Shown piece by piece: positions 9,101-17,300 of a DNA stretch of 64,000 nucleotides. Made by a program: the position numbers and the translations under genes. Each line of letters opens with the position of its first letter. Position 1 is the first letter of the stretch. Location of the stretch: the NCBI GenBank assembly GCA_035353175.1, contig DAOPZC010000006.1, positions 1-64,000 on the forward strand, in the 5' to 3' direction. This DNA is from DAOPZC01 sp035353175. GTDB lineage: Bacteria > Verrucomicrobiota > Kiritimatiellia > RFP12 > UBA1067. The notes under the pieces are model-generated. The model made no database searches. It was not told the origin of the DNA and saw nothing but the letters and a program-made list of their open reading frames with translations.

Positions 9101-11409
9101 CGCTGGCCAAAGCCGGGACGGGCGCGCTGACCCTCCCGGTCACGGCGCCGCTGCGGTACAGCGGCGGCACCACGGTCGACGGCGGCACGCTGCGGCTGAC
9201 CTTCAGCCAACCGGTGGCGAACGGCCTCGTGTACCGCCTCGACGCCAGCGACACGGGCAAGCTGACGCTCAGCGGCTCCAACGTGACGGCGTGGGCGGAT
9301 TCGACCACGAACGGCTATCTCTTTTCGCAGACCGAGGCGACCCAGCAGCCCTTCTATGTGCCCGGCGCGTTCAACGGCCTGCCGGCGCTCCGCTTCGGCT
9401 CGGGCGGCAGCACCCGCCTGATCGCGAACAAAGCCGCCTCGGCGCGGACCGTTTTCATCGTCAGTTCCATGGTGAGCTATCAGAACCTGGCCGGCGTGTG
9501 GGGCCAGGCGGGCTTAGACAAAGGCATCCGCCACGCCAACAGCACGAGCTGGCGGCACACCGGGAACTCCGCCGACGCCAACGACTTCTCCTTCAACGGC
9601 GCCATGCTCATCAACGGCGTCTCCGGCTTCTCATGGGGCAGCACGCCGGCGCACGTGCTGACCGCGGTCAGCACGGCGAACCAGGCCTGGACCACGGCCA
9701 TCGGAAACTATTGGGGGCCCAACGACGCCAACGGCAAATCGCGCTATCTCAACGGGTACATCGCCGAGATTCTGGTCTACAACCGTGTGCTGACCACCGG
9801 CGAGCAGCAGACGGTCGAAACCTACCTGAAGCACAAGTGGTTCGGCGGCGCGACGCTGCCGGCGGCAAAGGCCTTCGCGGTCGCGCGCGGCGCGACGCTG
9901 GCGGTCAGTTCGGGGAACCTCACCTTCGCGGCGCTGTCCGGCGCGGGCACGGTGGCGCCCGAAACCGGCAACACCGTCACGCTCGCGGACTGTAACAGCT
10001 TCACCGGAGCGGTGGCCGGAACGGGAACGGTGGCGCTCCGCGTCACGAGCGGCACCGACGTCCGGGTCGCGCCCCAGAGCTTCGGCGTGACGCTCCGCAA
10101 CGATAGCCCGCAGGCGCTGACGGTGCGCGTCGGCACCGCGGCCGAGGGCGTGTTCATCGGCTCGGTGCAGAACGGATCGAACGCCATGGGCATCGTGCAT
10201 TCGGGCCCCGGCACGACGTTCTTCGGCGGCACCAACAGCACCTATACGGGCGCGACGGTGATCGAACAGGGAACCGCGGTCGTCGGAGGCGCGCTGTCGG
10301 CCCGGTACGTCCGCTTCGCCCCCGAGGCGACGCGGACGAGCGGCAACTTCGTCAACACGGGATATCAGCTGTCGGAGTTCCGCCTGCTGCTGAACGGCGG
10401 CACAGCCGCCTATCCGCCCGGCACGCAGGCGAGCTGTCCGGGTGGCTCGGGCTGGTCCGTCAACGAAGCCCCGGCGCGGCTCATCGACGGCGACGTGAAC
10501 ACCAAGTTCTACATCGGCACGGCAAGCCCGCTCTACCCGGTGGTCATCGCCCTGCCCGAGCCCGTCTCGTTCGACGGCTACAGCTGGTATACGGCCAACG
10601 ATGCGACGGGACGCGACCCGGTGGCCTGGAGCGTCGACATCAGCAACGACGGCGTGAACTGGACGCCGGTCAGCCACCTGAGTTTCCTCGACAACCAGAG
10701 CGCCGTGACGGAGGCGCGGAATGCGCGCGCCGGCGCGTGGCTCCTCAACGGCTATCTGGCGATGAACGTCTTCTCCGATGCCTCGCCCATGACGGTCGAG
10801 GCCGCCGGCACGCTGGCCGTCTCTTCGACGAGCGAGACCGTCGGCCGGCTGAGCGGCGGCGGCAACATCGTGCTGTTCAGCGGGGCGACGCTGGGCCTCA
10901 ACGCCTTCTCCAACGCGGTCTTCACGGGCGGCATCACGGGGACGGGCACGGTGGTGAAGACGGGCGCAGCGAAACAGACGCTATCCGGCGCGCTGGCGTT
11001 CACCGGCGAGATCGTCGTCGACGAAGGCGTTCTGGACCTGACCGGCGCGACGCTGACGGGCGTGACGAACATCGTCGTCCGCTCCGGCGGGGAGCTGACC
11101 GGCGTGGCGACCGTGTCCGGCGACCTCACGGTGAGCTTCGAGGGCGGCGTCTACAGCGCCTCGCTGGCGCTCTCGGGCGCGCTGACGGTGAGCGGCGCGG
11201 TCACGCTCGGCGTATCGGAAGGCGCGACCTATCCCTACACCGGCACGCTCTTCACCTACGCTTCGGCCGACCCGGCCACGCAGAGCGCGCTGCTCGGCGC
11301 GGCCACGCCCTCGCCCGTCCCCGCCGGCCACGCCGCCTTCGTGCGCGTGACCGACACCTCGGCGCGGCTGATCATCTCGCCGGTCGGCACCGTGTTGACG
11401 GTCGAATAG
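6172..11409 (+). CDS. Giant exported beta-strand-repeat protein with PA14, LamG-like and discoidin-like modules
   Basis: This 1,745-residue protein has a signal peptide (MKRGIGTKRL, cleavage near AHAAD). AGGGGAG upstream supports the start. Most of it consists of autotransporter-associated beta-strand repeats (motifs such as LTGTGNAVKSGAGDLLLTG and GGTTVDGGTLRL), predicting a long beta-helix. Inserted domains are a PA14-like module (about 414-540), a concanavalin/LamG-like module (about 1017-1222, starting GLVYRLDAS) and an F5/8C discoidin-like module (about 1378-1516, RYVRFAPEATRTS). No C-terminal outer-membrane beta-barrel is visible, so classical autotransport is unlikely. It ends ISPVGTVLTVE, similar to two other exported proteins here. 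It is likely a surface or secreted glycan-binding protein. Confidence 0.9.
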   Translation: MKRGIGTKRLGGFFFLLAASGAALSAHAADGVWTNTSSGAWSDATKWVGGAVAGSGGTATFKAASGKVEVTNDLGTVTLAGLSANTDSADGSTAAEWILVGGTNEMVAPALIQTRASSLSLRPTTLAGSADLLITGLGRLFLGDDNLYTGRTIISNGNVRVARDSGFGPVPATLQADAIILDNGGLENDENAFVLTNAATRGITVTARGGFLGCGYTSAGFLVNAPVTGPGLLGINFENCPVTLSNPANDYAGDTVVGTNGPGANTVCLPTLKLGQSEVLPHGAGKGGLRVGTDSSFNNTLPTSTLDLNGQTETVNTLVSGPRARITSSVANQGRLSVGATGEDSDFRGTLDGGATIEKQGGGTLRVTGATVTGGTLDIRAGTVAAGGPNLTSGASVLFDGGDLRLTAPSGLYEYYGSGGATLDPGAALAFSGWRLWPEKGSETVAATFVNGRQYVYRGKWHLPEAGIYSFAKGFDDSGSLAIDGTLILSNTVTATRAVVNDVALAAGWHTVELRVGDASSGVGPQFGFRNAILFDPQNGGFTNGAEVARARVFTDDGGTNLVAYGRDCVLSAKLLLSQDATLTVGEEAGRLVFGGVLTTNRVADPEPVLTVENGGAPLIFGSDSGTPAVLDAAVSSAGGTVLTNRVWLRRVPSGTYSIAAGADVALDGAALLGGPLTLTGYSVRVVGDGSVGGDGSVTANAGTAVWFDTMRYANRALADSPATAATYANAVALNGGTARFTGAGTITYSGALTGTGNAVKSGAGDLLLTGSGSSLNGEIQVTAGRLLPANEAALGGATVRVNGGRLSPPSGADLTLSATPVVVSSGGFEVPAGRTLTLDGQVKGEGNVSKWGDGLLVLGGTAINTNFDLHVRGGLVELNKSGAATDYAVRNLIGIATNLTVKLTGSNGNQIGGGVTLDGGLLDLNGRGESIGVLTNTPAGGTVTNSAASPATLTVGEGGVSSSFDGVLTDGAGALALAKAGTGALTLPVTAPLRYSGGTTVDGGTLRLTFSQPVANGLVYRLDASDTGKLTLSGSNVTAWADSTTNGYLFSQTEATQQPFYVPGAFNGLPALRFGSGGSTRLIANKAASARTVFIVSSMVSYQNLAGVWGQAGLDKGIRHANSTSWRHTGNSADANDFSFNGAMLINGVSGFSWGSTPAHVLTAVSTANQAWTTAIGNYWGPNDANGKSRYLNGYIAEILVYNRVLTTGEQQTVETYLKHKWFGGATLPAAKAFAVARGATLAVSSGNLTFAALSGAGTVAPETGNTVTLADCNSFTGAVAGTGTVALRVTSGTDVRVAPQSFGVTLRNDSPQALTVRVGTAAEGVFIGSVQNGSNAMGIVHSGPGTTFFGGTNSTYTGATVIEQGTAVVGGALSARYVRFAPEATRTSGNFVNTGYQLSEFRLLLNGGTAAYPPGTQASCPGGSGWSVNEAPARLIDGDVNTKFYIGTASPLYPVVIALPEPVSFDGYSWYTANDATGRDPVAWSVDISNDGVNWTPVSHLSFLDNQSAVTEARNARAGAWLLNGYLAMNVFSDASPMTVEAAGTLAVSSTSETVGRLSGGGNIVLFSGATLGLNAFSNAVFTGGITGTGTVVKTGAAKQTLSGALAFTGEIVVDEGVLDLTGATLTGVTNIVVRSGGELTGVATVSGDLTVSFEGGVYSASLALSGALTVSGAVTLGVSEGATYPYTGTLFTYASADPATQSALLGAATPSPVPAGHAAFVRVTDTSARLIISPVGTVLTVE

Positions 11410-11519
11410 CGGATGCCGGCAGGCGAAGCTGCGTGCGGTTGGTTGCCGTGAAGCCACGGGCCCACACCGCGGAAGAGAGGGCGCGCAGACAAGCGCGTCA
11501 TGAAGGAAAGGCTTTTGCC

Positions 11520-11894
11520 GTGATCAGAAAAATCGAAGCGCCCACCGTGCTCCGTGCGGCGGGCGCCCCGCCCAAGGAGATCCAAGAGTTCTTCGGCCGC
11601 GTCAACAGCGGCACGCAAGAGGTGAGCGCGGCACGCATGGTCAGCCCGCCCGGCTGGAGCGAGCCCGGCCAGACGCCCGCTTTCAACGAGTACACCGTCG
11701 TTCTCAAAGGGACGCTCGTGCTGCAATCGGCCGAGGGCGAGGTGCACGTCGAAGCGGGGCAAGCGGTGATCGTCGAGGCCGGCACCTGGGTGCGTTACGC
11801 CACGCCCGGCGGGGCCGAGTACTTCGCGGTCTGCGTGCCCGCTTTCTCGCCGAAGCACGTGCACCGCGACGCGCCTCCCGATTCACAGGCCTGA
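11520..11894 (+). CDS. Cupin-domain protein
   Basis: This 124-residue single-domain cupin is read from GTG at 11520, which follows AAGGAAAGG. No in-frame ATG exists in the preceding 30 codons. The conserved beta-barrel pattern is visible: FNEYTVVLKGTLVL (first cupin motif region), then VEAGQAVIVEAGTWVRYATP (second). Small cupins of this type bind metals or sugars or modify sugars. Only one or two of the usual His ligands are apparent, so metal binding is uncertain. It lies alone between the beta-repeat gene and a sugar-isomerase-like gene. Confidence 0.8.
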   Translation: MIRKIEAPTVLRAAGAPPKEIQEFFGRVNSGTQEVSAARMVSPPGWSEPGQTPAFNEYTVVLKGTLVLQSAEGEVHVEAGQAVIVEAGTWVRYATPGGAEYFAVCVPAFSPKHVHRDAPPDSQA

Positions 11895-11956
11895 GGTCGC
11901 ATGAATCGGCGGGTGCTCGGCATGCGCGCTTGCTTATCCTCTGCCGGATGAGGGGA

Positions 11957-11975
11957 CACGGGCAGCACGCCCGTG
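11957..11975. repeat. Palindromic hairpin repeat
   Basis: CACGGGC-AGCAC-GCCCGTG gives 7-bp perfect arms with a 5-nt loop, followed by CCACGG. It lies 62 nt downstream of the cupin gene. Its architecture (GC-rich arms, 5-nt loop, CCAC flank) resembles the hairpin at 46707-46727. It could be a dispersed repeat or act as a 3'-end hairpin. Confidence 0.5.
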
Positions 11976-12053
11976 CCACGGTTTCTGCCCCAGGGGAAGT
12001 CCCCCGCAATCCCGCATGCGCGTCCCCGCCGAAAAGCCTCTGGTCTCCCGCGC

Positions 12054-12082
12054 TTGACTTGCCGCCGTCTGTCTGCCAACCT
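12054..12082 (+). promoter_or_regulatory. Possible leaderless promoter of TIM-barrel gene
   Basis: TTGACT (12054-12059, five of six -35 positions) is followed 17 nt later by CAACCT, a poor -10 match. The spacing would put transcription initiation at or next to the ATG at 12090, which has no Shine-Dalgarno sequence. This is weak by itself; it is listed because hydF and aspA show the same geometry. Confidence 0.25.
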
Positions 12083-12089
12083 GTTCGCC

Positions 12090-13031
12090 ATGAATACTGC
12101 TTTGATCAGCCGCCGGTCCTTTCTTCAGAACACGCTCGCCGCAGGCGCGGCGGTGGCGCTGAGCGCGCGCGCCGCGGACGCGAAAAATCCGCTCCGGCTC
12201 GGCGCGCCGTGCTTCGCGAAAACGGAGGACCCCGCCGAGCTCGCGCGCTGGCACCGGGCGCAGGGGTACCGCGCGGCGTACTGTCCCAAGGTGGACCTCA
12301 AGGACGGCGACCGCATCAAGGCCGTCGAAAAGGCGTTCGCGGAGGCCGACGTCGTGATCGCCGAGGTCGGGCGCTGGTGCAACCTGACCGACCCCGACCC
12401 TGAGAAACGCAAGAAGAACCTGGCCACGGTGACCGAGGGGCTGGCGCTCGCCGACGCCGTGGGTGCCCGCTGCTGCGTGGACATCGCGGGCTCGTTCAAC
12501 CCCGAGGTCTGGTACGGCCCGCACCCGGACAACTTCACCCCGAAATTCTTCGACGCCGCCGTGGAGAACGCGCGCACAATCCTCGACGCGGTCAAGCCGA
12601 CGCGCGCGAAGCTCTGCTACGAGATGATGGGCTGGACCATGCCGGACACCGCCGAGCGCTACCTCGCGATGATCAAGGCGGTCGACCGCCCCGGCTTCGC
12701 CGTGCATCTCGACCCGTGCAACCTGATCAACTCGCCCGACACCTTCTACCGCAACACGGACGTGCTGAACGAGTGCTTCGACAAGCTCGGCCGCTGGATC
12801 GTGAGCTGCCACGCCAAAGATCTGGCGTGGGAGGTCGAGATGAACGTCCACTTCCGCGAAGTGCGCCCCGGTCTCGGCAAGCTCGACTACGCCACCTTCC
12901 TCAAGCGCCTCGCGGCGATGCCCGAGCCGCCGCCGCTGATGATCGAACACCTCAAAGGCGCCGAAGAGTACGCCGCCGCGGCGAAGCACATCGCCGACAC
13001 CGGCGCGTCGCTCGGCTTGCGCTTCGAATGA
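12090..13031 (+). CDS. Tat-exported sugar isomerase/epimerase-like TIM barrel
   Basis: This 313-residue protein has a twin-arginine signal (SRRSFLQ, residues 7-13) and a hydrophobic stretch ending near ARAADA. The start is set by the signal sequence, as no Shine-Dalgarno is seen. The remainder is a xylose-isomerase-like (AP endonuclease 2 type) TIM barrel. Probable metal ligands are Glu178 (CYEMMG), Asp208 (VHLDPCN), His241 (SCHAKD) and Glu286 (MIEHLKG). Such proteins isomerise or epimerise sugars or sugar derivatives with a divalent metal. Tat export implies folding with cofactor before translocation to the periplasm. The substrate cannot be read from sequence. Confidence 0.85.
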   Translation: MNTALISRRSFLQNTLAAGAAVALSARAADAKNPLRLGAPCFAKTEDPAELARWHRAQGYRAAYCPKVDLKDGDRIKAVEKAFAEADVVIAEVGRWCNLTDPDPEKRKKNLATVTEGLALADAVGARCCVDIAGSFNPEVWYGPHPDNFTPKFFDAAVENARTILDAVKPTRAKLCYEMMGWTMPDTAERYLAMIKAVDRPGFAVHLDPCNLINSPDTFYRNTDVLNECFDKLGRWIVSCHAKDLAWEVEMNVHFREVRPGLGKLDYATFLKRLAAMPEPPPLMIEHLKGAEEYAAAAKHIADTGASLGLRFE

Positions 13032-13103
13032 CGCTCACCGGTAAGTTGTCCTTGAAGTCTCGTTTCAAGACGCGATAACGACCCCCAACAAGGAGAATCA
13101 GCC

Positions 13104-14234
13104 ATGCACTCTGCCGTCTATTCCACGATCTTCACAGCCGGCTTGGCCGCGCTCTTTTGCCTGACGCCCGCCGTGCGGGCGCAAGGCCCGCTGACGCCGC
13201 CCGGCGCGCCCGCGCCGACCATGAAAACGCTGGCCCAAATCGAGCCGCGCGTGGCGATCACGAATGTGCCTTTCACGATCACGCAGCCCGGCTCCTATTA
13301 CCTCACGACAAATCTCGCGACGGCGGGAAGCGGCGTGATTGTCCAGGCGAATCGCGTAACGGTGGACCTGATGGGTTTTTCTCTCACAGGGGATAATGAC
13401 GAGATCGGCTATGGGGTGTGGGTCAGCGGCCAGCCGGGCGCGCCATGGCGCGACGTGACGGTCCGCGGAGGCTCCATCGCGGGCTTCAGCAGCGGCGTCT
13501 TCTTCGAATACGCCGAGAACGGGGTGGTCGAGGGCGTGGCGATCTCGGGCAACGTCAATCACGGCGTCATCCTTTACGGCGCCTACGGCGGCCCGTGCAG
13601 CGGCAATTCGGTCAGCGGCTGCGCAATCAGCGGCAACGGGTATACGGGCGTCAGCATGAACGGAACCCAGTCCGGCGGACTCTGCAACGCCAACACCATC
13701 AGCCGGTGCGTCATCCGCGGCAACGGCGCGTCCGGGATTTCGCTCAACGGCGGCTCGGAGGGGCGGTGTTGGGGCAACACCATCGTCGACAGCACGGTCA
13801 GTGACAATCAGAACGACGGCATCATGCTCAACGGGTTTAGTGGGCGATGCGACGGCAACCGGATCTCCCGCTGCTCCATCAGCGGAAATGCGGTGGCCGG
13901 CGTCAGACTTTCAGGCTCACAGGGGCAAGTCTGCGGGAACTGGTTGGAAAACAACCTGTTTTGTGACAACGCCGACAGCGGCGTCCGTCTCGAAGCGGTG
14001 TCGGCAAACCGCGTTCAGAGCAATCATATCACCGGCCCGACAGGCGCGAACAACTACGGCATCATCAGCTATGCGACAAGCGCAGCCAATCTGGTCGTGC
14101 AGAACATGTGCTTCGGCTATCAGTACAACTACAGCCTTTCGACCAACGACGTGAACGGACCGGTCGTATATGCGCCCAACGGGCTGTCCACGAACGGTGC
14201 CGCGATGAGCCCGTGGGCGAACTTTTATCGCTAG
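13104..14234 (+). CDS. Exported right-handed beta-helix repeat protein
   Basis: This 376-residue protein has a signal peptide (cleavage near VRAQG); AAGGAGA sits upstream. It resembles NosD/pectate-lyase-type parallel beta-helix proteins. After an N-terminal segment (PGSYYLTTNL, VDLMGFSLTG), about ten turns repeat patterns such as GNSVSGCAISGNGYTGVSMNG and GNTIVDSTVSDNQNDGIMLNG. The fold is consistent with polysaccharide binding or lysis. No catalytic residues can be assigned, and many PVC bacteria encode similar proteins of unknown role. The nearest genes on both sides have their own signals, so it is probably monocistronic. Confidence 0.85.
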   Translation: MHSAVYSTIFTAGLAALFCLTPAVRAQGPLTPPGAPAPTMKTLAQIEPRVAITNVPFTITQPGSYYLTTNLATAGSGVIVQANRVTVDLMGFSLTGDNDEIGYGVWVSGQPGAPWRDVTVRGGSIAGFSSGVFFEYAENGVVEGVAISGNVNHGVILYGAYGGPCSGNSVSGCAISGNGYTGVSMNGTQSGGLCNANTISRCVIRGNGASGISLNGGSEGRCWGNTIVDSTVSDNQNDGIMLNGFSGRCDGNRISRCSISGNAVAGVRLSGSQGQVCGNWLENNLFCDNADSGVRLEAVSANRVQSNHITGPTGANNYGIISYATSAANLVVQNMCFGYQYNYSLSTNDVNGPVVYAPNGLSTNGAAMSPWANFYR

Positions 14235-14252
14235 AAACCGCGCGTCAAACTT

Positions 14253-14277
14253 CTGCACCTGCATCTGCATCTGCGTC
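14253..14277. repeat. Short tandem repeat (CTGCAT words)
   Basis: Four imperfect copies of the hexamer CTGCAT (CTGCAC, CTGCAT, CTGCAT, CTGCGT) begin 18 nt after the stop of the beta-helix gene. It is one of several word-like tandem repeats in this window. Confidence 0.6.
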
Positions 14278-14288
14278 CCAACTCCTCC

Positions 14289-14317
14289 TTGTGTATCATC
14301 GATTCTGCCAGTATAGT
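14289..14317 (+). promoter_or_regulatory. Sigma70-type promoter of giant LTD/CotH gene
   Basis: TTGTGT (14289-14294) is followed after 17 nt by TATAGT (14312-14317, five of six), in an AT-rich island within GC-rich DNA. The predicted transcript start is near 14324, about 40 nt before the ATG at 14364. Confidence 0.55.
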
Positions 14318-14363
14318 ATTTTGTTTGATTATTGTAGACGTGTGGTACCGCATGGAGATCCGG

Positions 14364-17300
14364 ATGAGTGCAGATCGGTCCTTTCTTTCCCCCCTGCTCG
14401 GGTTGTGGTGCCTGGCCGCTTCCGCTCAGCAGGGGTTTTACCGCGAATATTATGCCGGAATCGCGGGCGGGGCCGTCGCGAATCTCACGTCCGCCGCCGC
14501 GTTCCCCGATTCGCCGACCAGCGAAGAGATCATCAGCAGCGTGCTGGAGACCGGCTCGAACATCGGCGACTACTATGGCCAACGGCTGCGCGCCGTCATC
14601 ACGCCGACGGTCTCCGGCGCCTACCGGTTCTGGATCGCCTCCGACGACAACGGCGAGCTGTGGCTCGGCACGAACGCGTTCCCGGCCTCGCGTCAGCGCA
14701 TCGCCTACGTCCCCTCGTATACGGGGGCGCGGGTTTGGACCGCGTCGGTTTACCAGTGCTCTTCGCCCATTGCGCTGAACGCCGGGACGCGCTACTACAT
14801 CGAGGCGCTTCAGAAGGAGAATTCGGGCGGCGACAACCTCGCGGTCGCCTGGCTGGTGCCCGGCAGCGGCGCCACGAACGTCATCCCCGCATCGGCCATC
14901 CAGCCGTATCTCGAGACGCCGGCCATCCGAATCCAGCCCGCTTCGGTCGACATTTATGAACAATGGGCGGGGGCGCGGGACGTGTCGTTCACGGTCGAGG
15001 CCGCACGCAAAGCCGGCCTCGCTTACCAGTGGCAGCGCGACGGCGTGGACATTCCCGGCGCGACCCAATCCGTCTACACCCTCGCCGCCGACCTCGCCAA
15101 CAGCAACCGCCTTTTCCGCTGCCGCCTTTCCTCGCTCGGCGGAGCGGTCACCAGCCAGACGGCGCGCTACGCCTTTGTGCCCGACAACGTGCCGCCCGCG
15201 TTCGGCGGCTGGCGGATCTCGCATGACCGGCGGATGCTGACGCTCGCCTTCTCGGAACCCCTGCGGGCCGCCAGCATCAGCAACAATGCCTTCGCGGTGT
15301 CCGGCACCACCGTTGTCGGGGCCACGCTGCTGTCGAATGCCACCAACGTGACCCTGCGCCTCGCCGCCCCCCTCAGCGCCGGCGCGGCGTATGCCCTGTC
15401 GCTGAAGATCTCCGATTGCGCCACCCCCGCCAACGTGCTGGCGCTCGCGAACGTGCCGATCACGCCCGCCGCCTGGGCCGGCGCCCCCCTCGACCTCATC
15501 CGCGGCGGCGTCGAGCCGGCCGGCCCGTCGTCGCGCCGCAGCCCGTTCGCCGTGACGGAGATCAACCACACGCCCGCCGCACGCGCCGATGGCCGCGACC
15601 TCCGCTTCGTCGAGCTCTACAACTCGAACCCCTACTTCCAGGACATCGGCAACTACCGGTTCTCCGGCGCCTTCGACTACACCGTCCCGTCCGGCACGGT
15701 GATGGCCGCCAACAGCTATCTCGTCATCGCGCCGTCGCCCGCCGACCTCGCGGCCGTTTACGGCACCACCAACGTCCTCGGCGGTTTCGACGCCTACGCC
15801 TTTGACGGCACCAGCGAAATCACGCTCAAGGACGAGATGGGCGCCTGGCTCACCACAATCGCGTATGCCGACGAGCCGCCCTGGCCGGTGGCCGCGGACG
15901 GCGCGGGCCATTCGCTGGTTCTGGCGCGGCCCTCGTACGGCGAGCGCGAAGCCGACGGCTGGGCCGCGAGCGCCCGGCTCGGCGGGTCGCCCGGCACCGC
16001 CGAGCCCGCCCGGCCCACCGCCTACGCGGCCGTGCTGTTCAATGAGGTGGTGGCGCACTCGGGCGCAACGCCGGGGTTCGTGGAGCTCCACAACCTCTCC
16101 ACCGTTTCGGTCGCGCTGGCGGGATGCGCGCTCAAGCACGGCGGCACCGCCGCAGCGGGTTTCGTCATCCCCGAGGGAACAACGCTTCCCCCAAACGGGT
16201 TCCTCGCGTTCGACGAAACCGCACTCGGCTTCAAAATCGACGGCGCAGGCGACACGCTCTGGCTCTTCGCCCCCGAGAGCGCGGGCGGCACGGTGATCGA
16301 TGCGATCCGTCTGGACGACCAGGAGATCGCCACCGCCTATGGCCGGTATCCCGACGGCGATGCGGCATGGAATCGGCTCGAGGCACCCACGCCCGCCGGT
16401 GTGAACGCGCCCCGGCAAACGGCGGAAGTGGTGCTCAACGAGCTCATGTATCACCCCATCTCGGAAAACAAAGACGAGGAGTATATCGAGCTCTTCAACC
16501 CCGGCACAAACGCGGTAGCCCTCGCGGGCTGGAAACTCGGCGGCGGCATCGGCTACACCTTTGCTGCGCAAATCATCCCCGCCAAGGGATACCTGATCGT
16601 CCCGCGCGACCGCGACACGCTCGCCGCGCTCTATCCGGCGCAGACCGCGCTCATGACGGCCGACGAGTTCAGCGGCTCGCTCGCCAACAGCCGCGACACC
16701 GTCACGCTCTCCAAACCGGTGCCCGTGTTTGACACGCAGGGCCCGCTCGGCCCCGCCATCGTTACCAACAACACCGTGGTCGAACGCGTCGTCTACCGCT
16801 CGGGCGGCGAATGGGGCACGCTCGCCGCCGGCGGCGGCAGTTCGCTGGAGCGCGTCGACCCGCGCGCCGACCCGTGCCGCGCGCGGAGCTGGGCCGACAG
16901 CGATGAGACGCAGAAGAGCGGTTGGACCACCATTGAGTTCACCGGCAAGATCGACAACGGCTTTTCCGGCGGCGTGAACGGCGACCCCAACGCGGTCAAC
17001 GTCGGCCTCATGGACGGCGGCGAGTGCCTGATCGACGCGGTGGAAGTCAAAACCGCCGGCGGCGCGAATCTGGTGAACAATCCGTCGTTCGAATCGGACT
17101 CCGCTGACTGGCGCTTCATGGGGACTCACGAACAGTCTTCGATGGAGACCGACGCCGCCGCGCCGGACGGCAGCCGCGTGCTGCACCTGCGCGCCGGCGA
17201 CCGCTGCCACAACAGCATGAACATCTGCCGCGGCATGCTGAGCGCCACGATGGCCAAGAGCGGCACCGGCACGATCAGCGTGCGCGCCCGCTGGCTTTCG

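Noticed and set aside
13051..13069. CTTGAA-N7-TTCAAG hairpin after the TIM-barrel gene as a terminator
   Set aside because: The stem is 6 bp and AT-rich with no T-tract; it could easily occur by chance.
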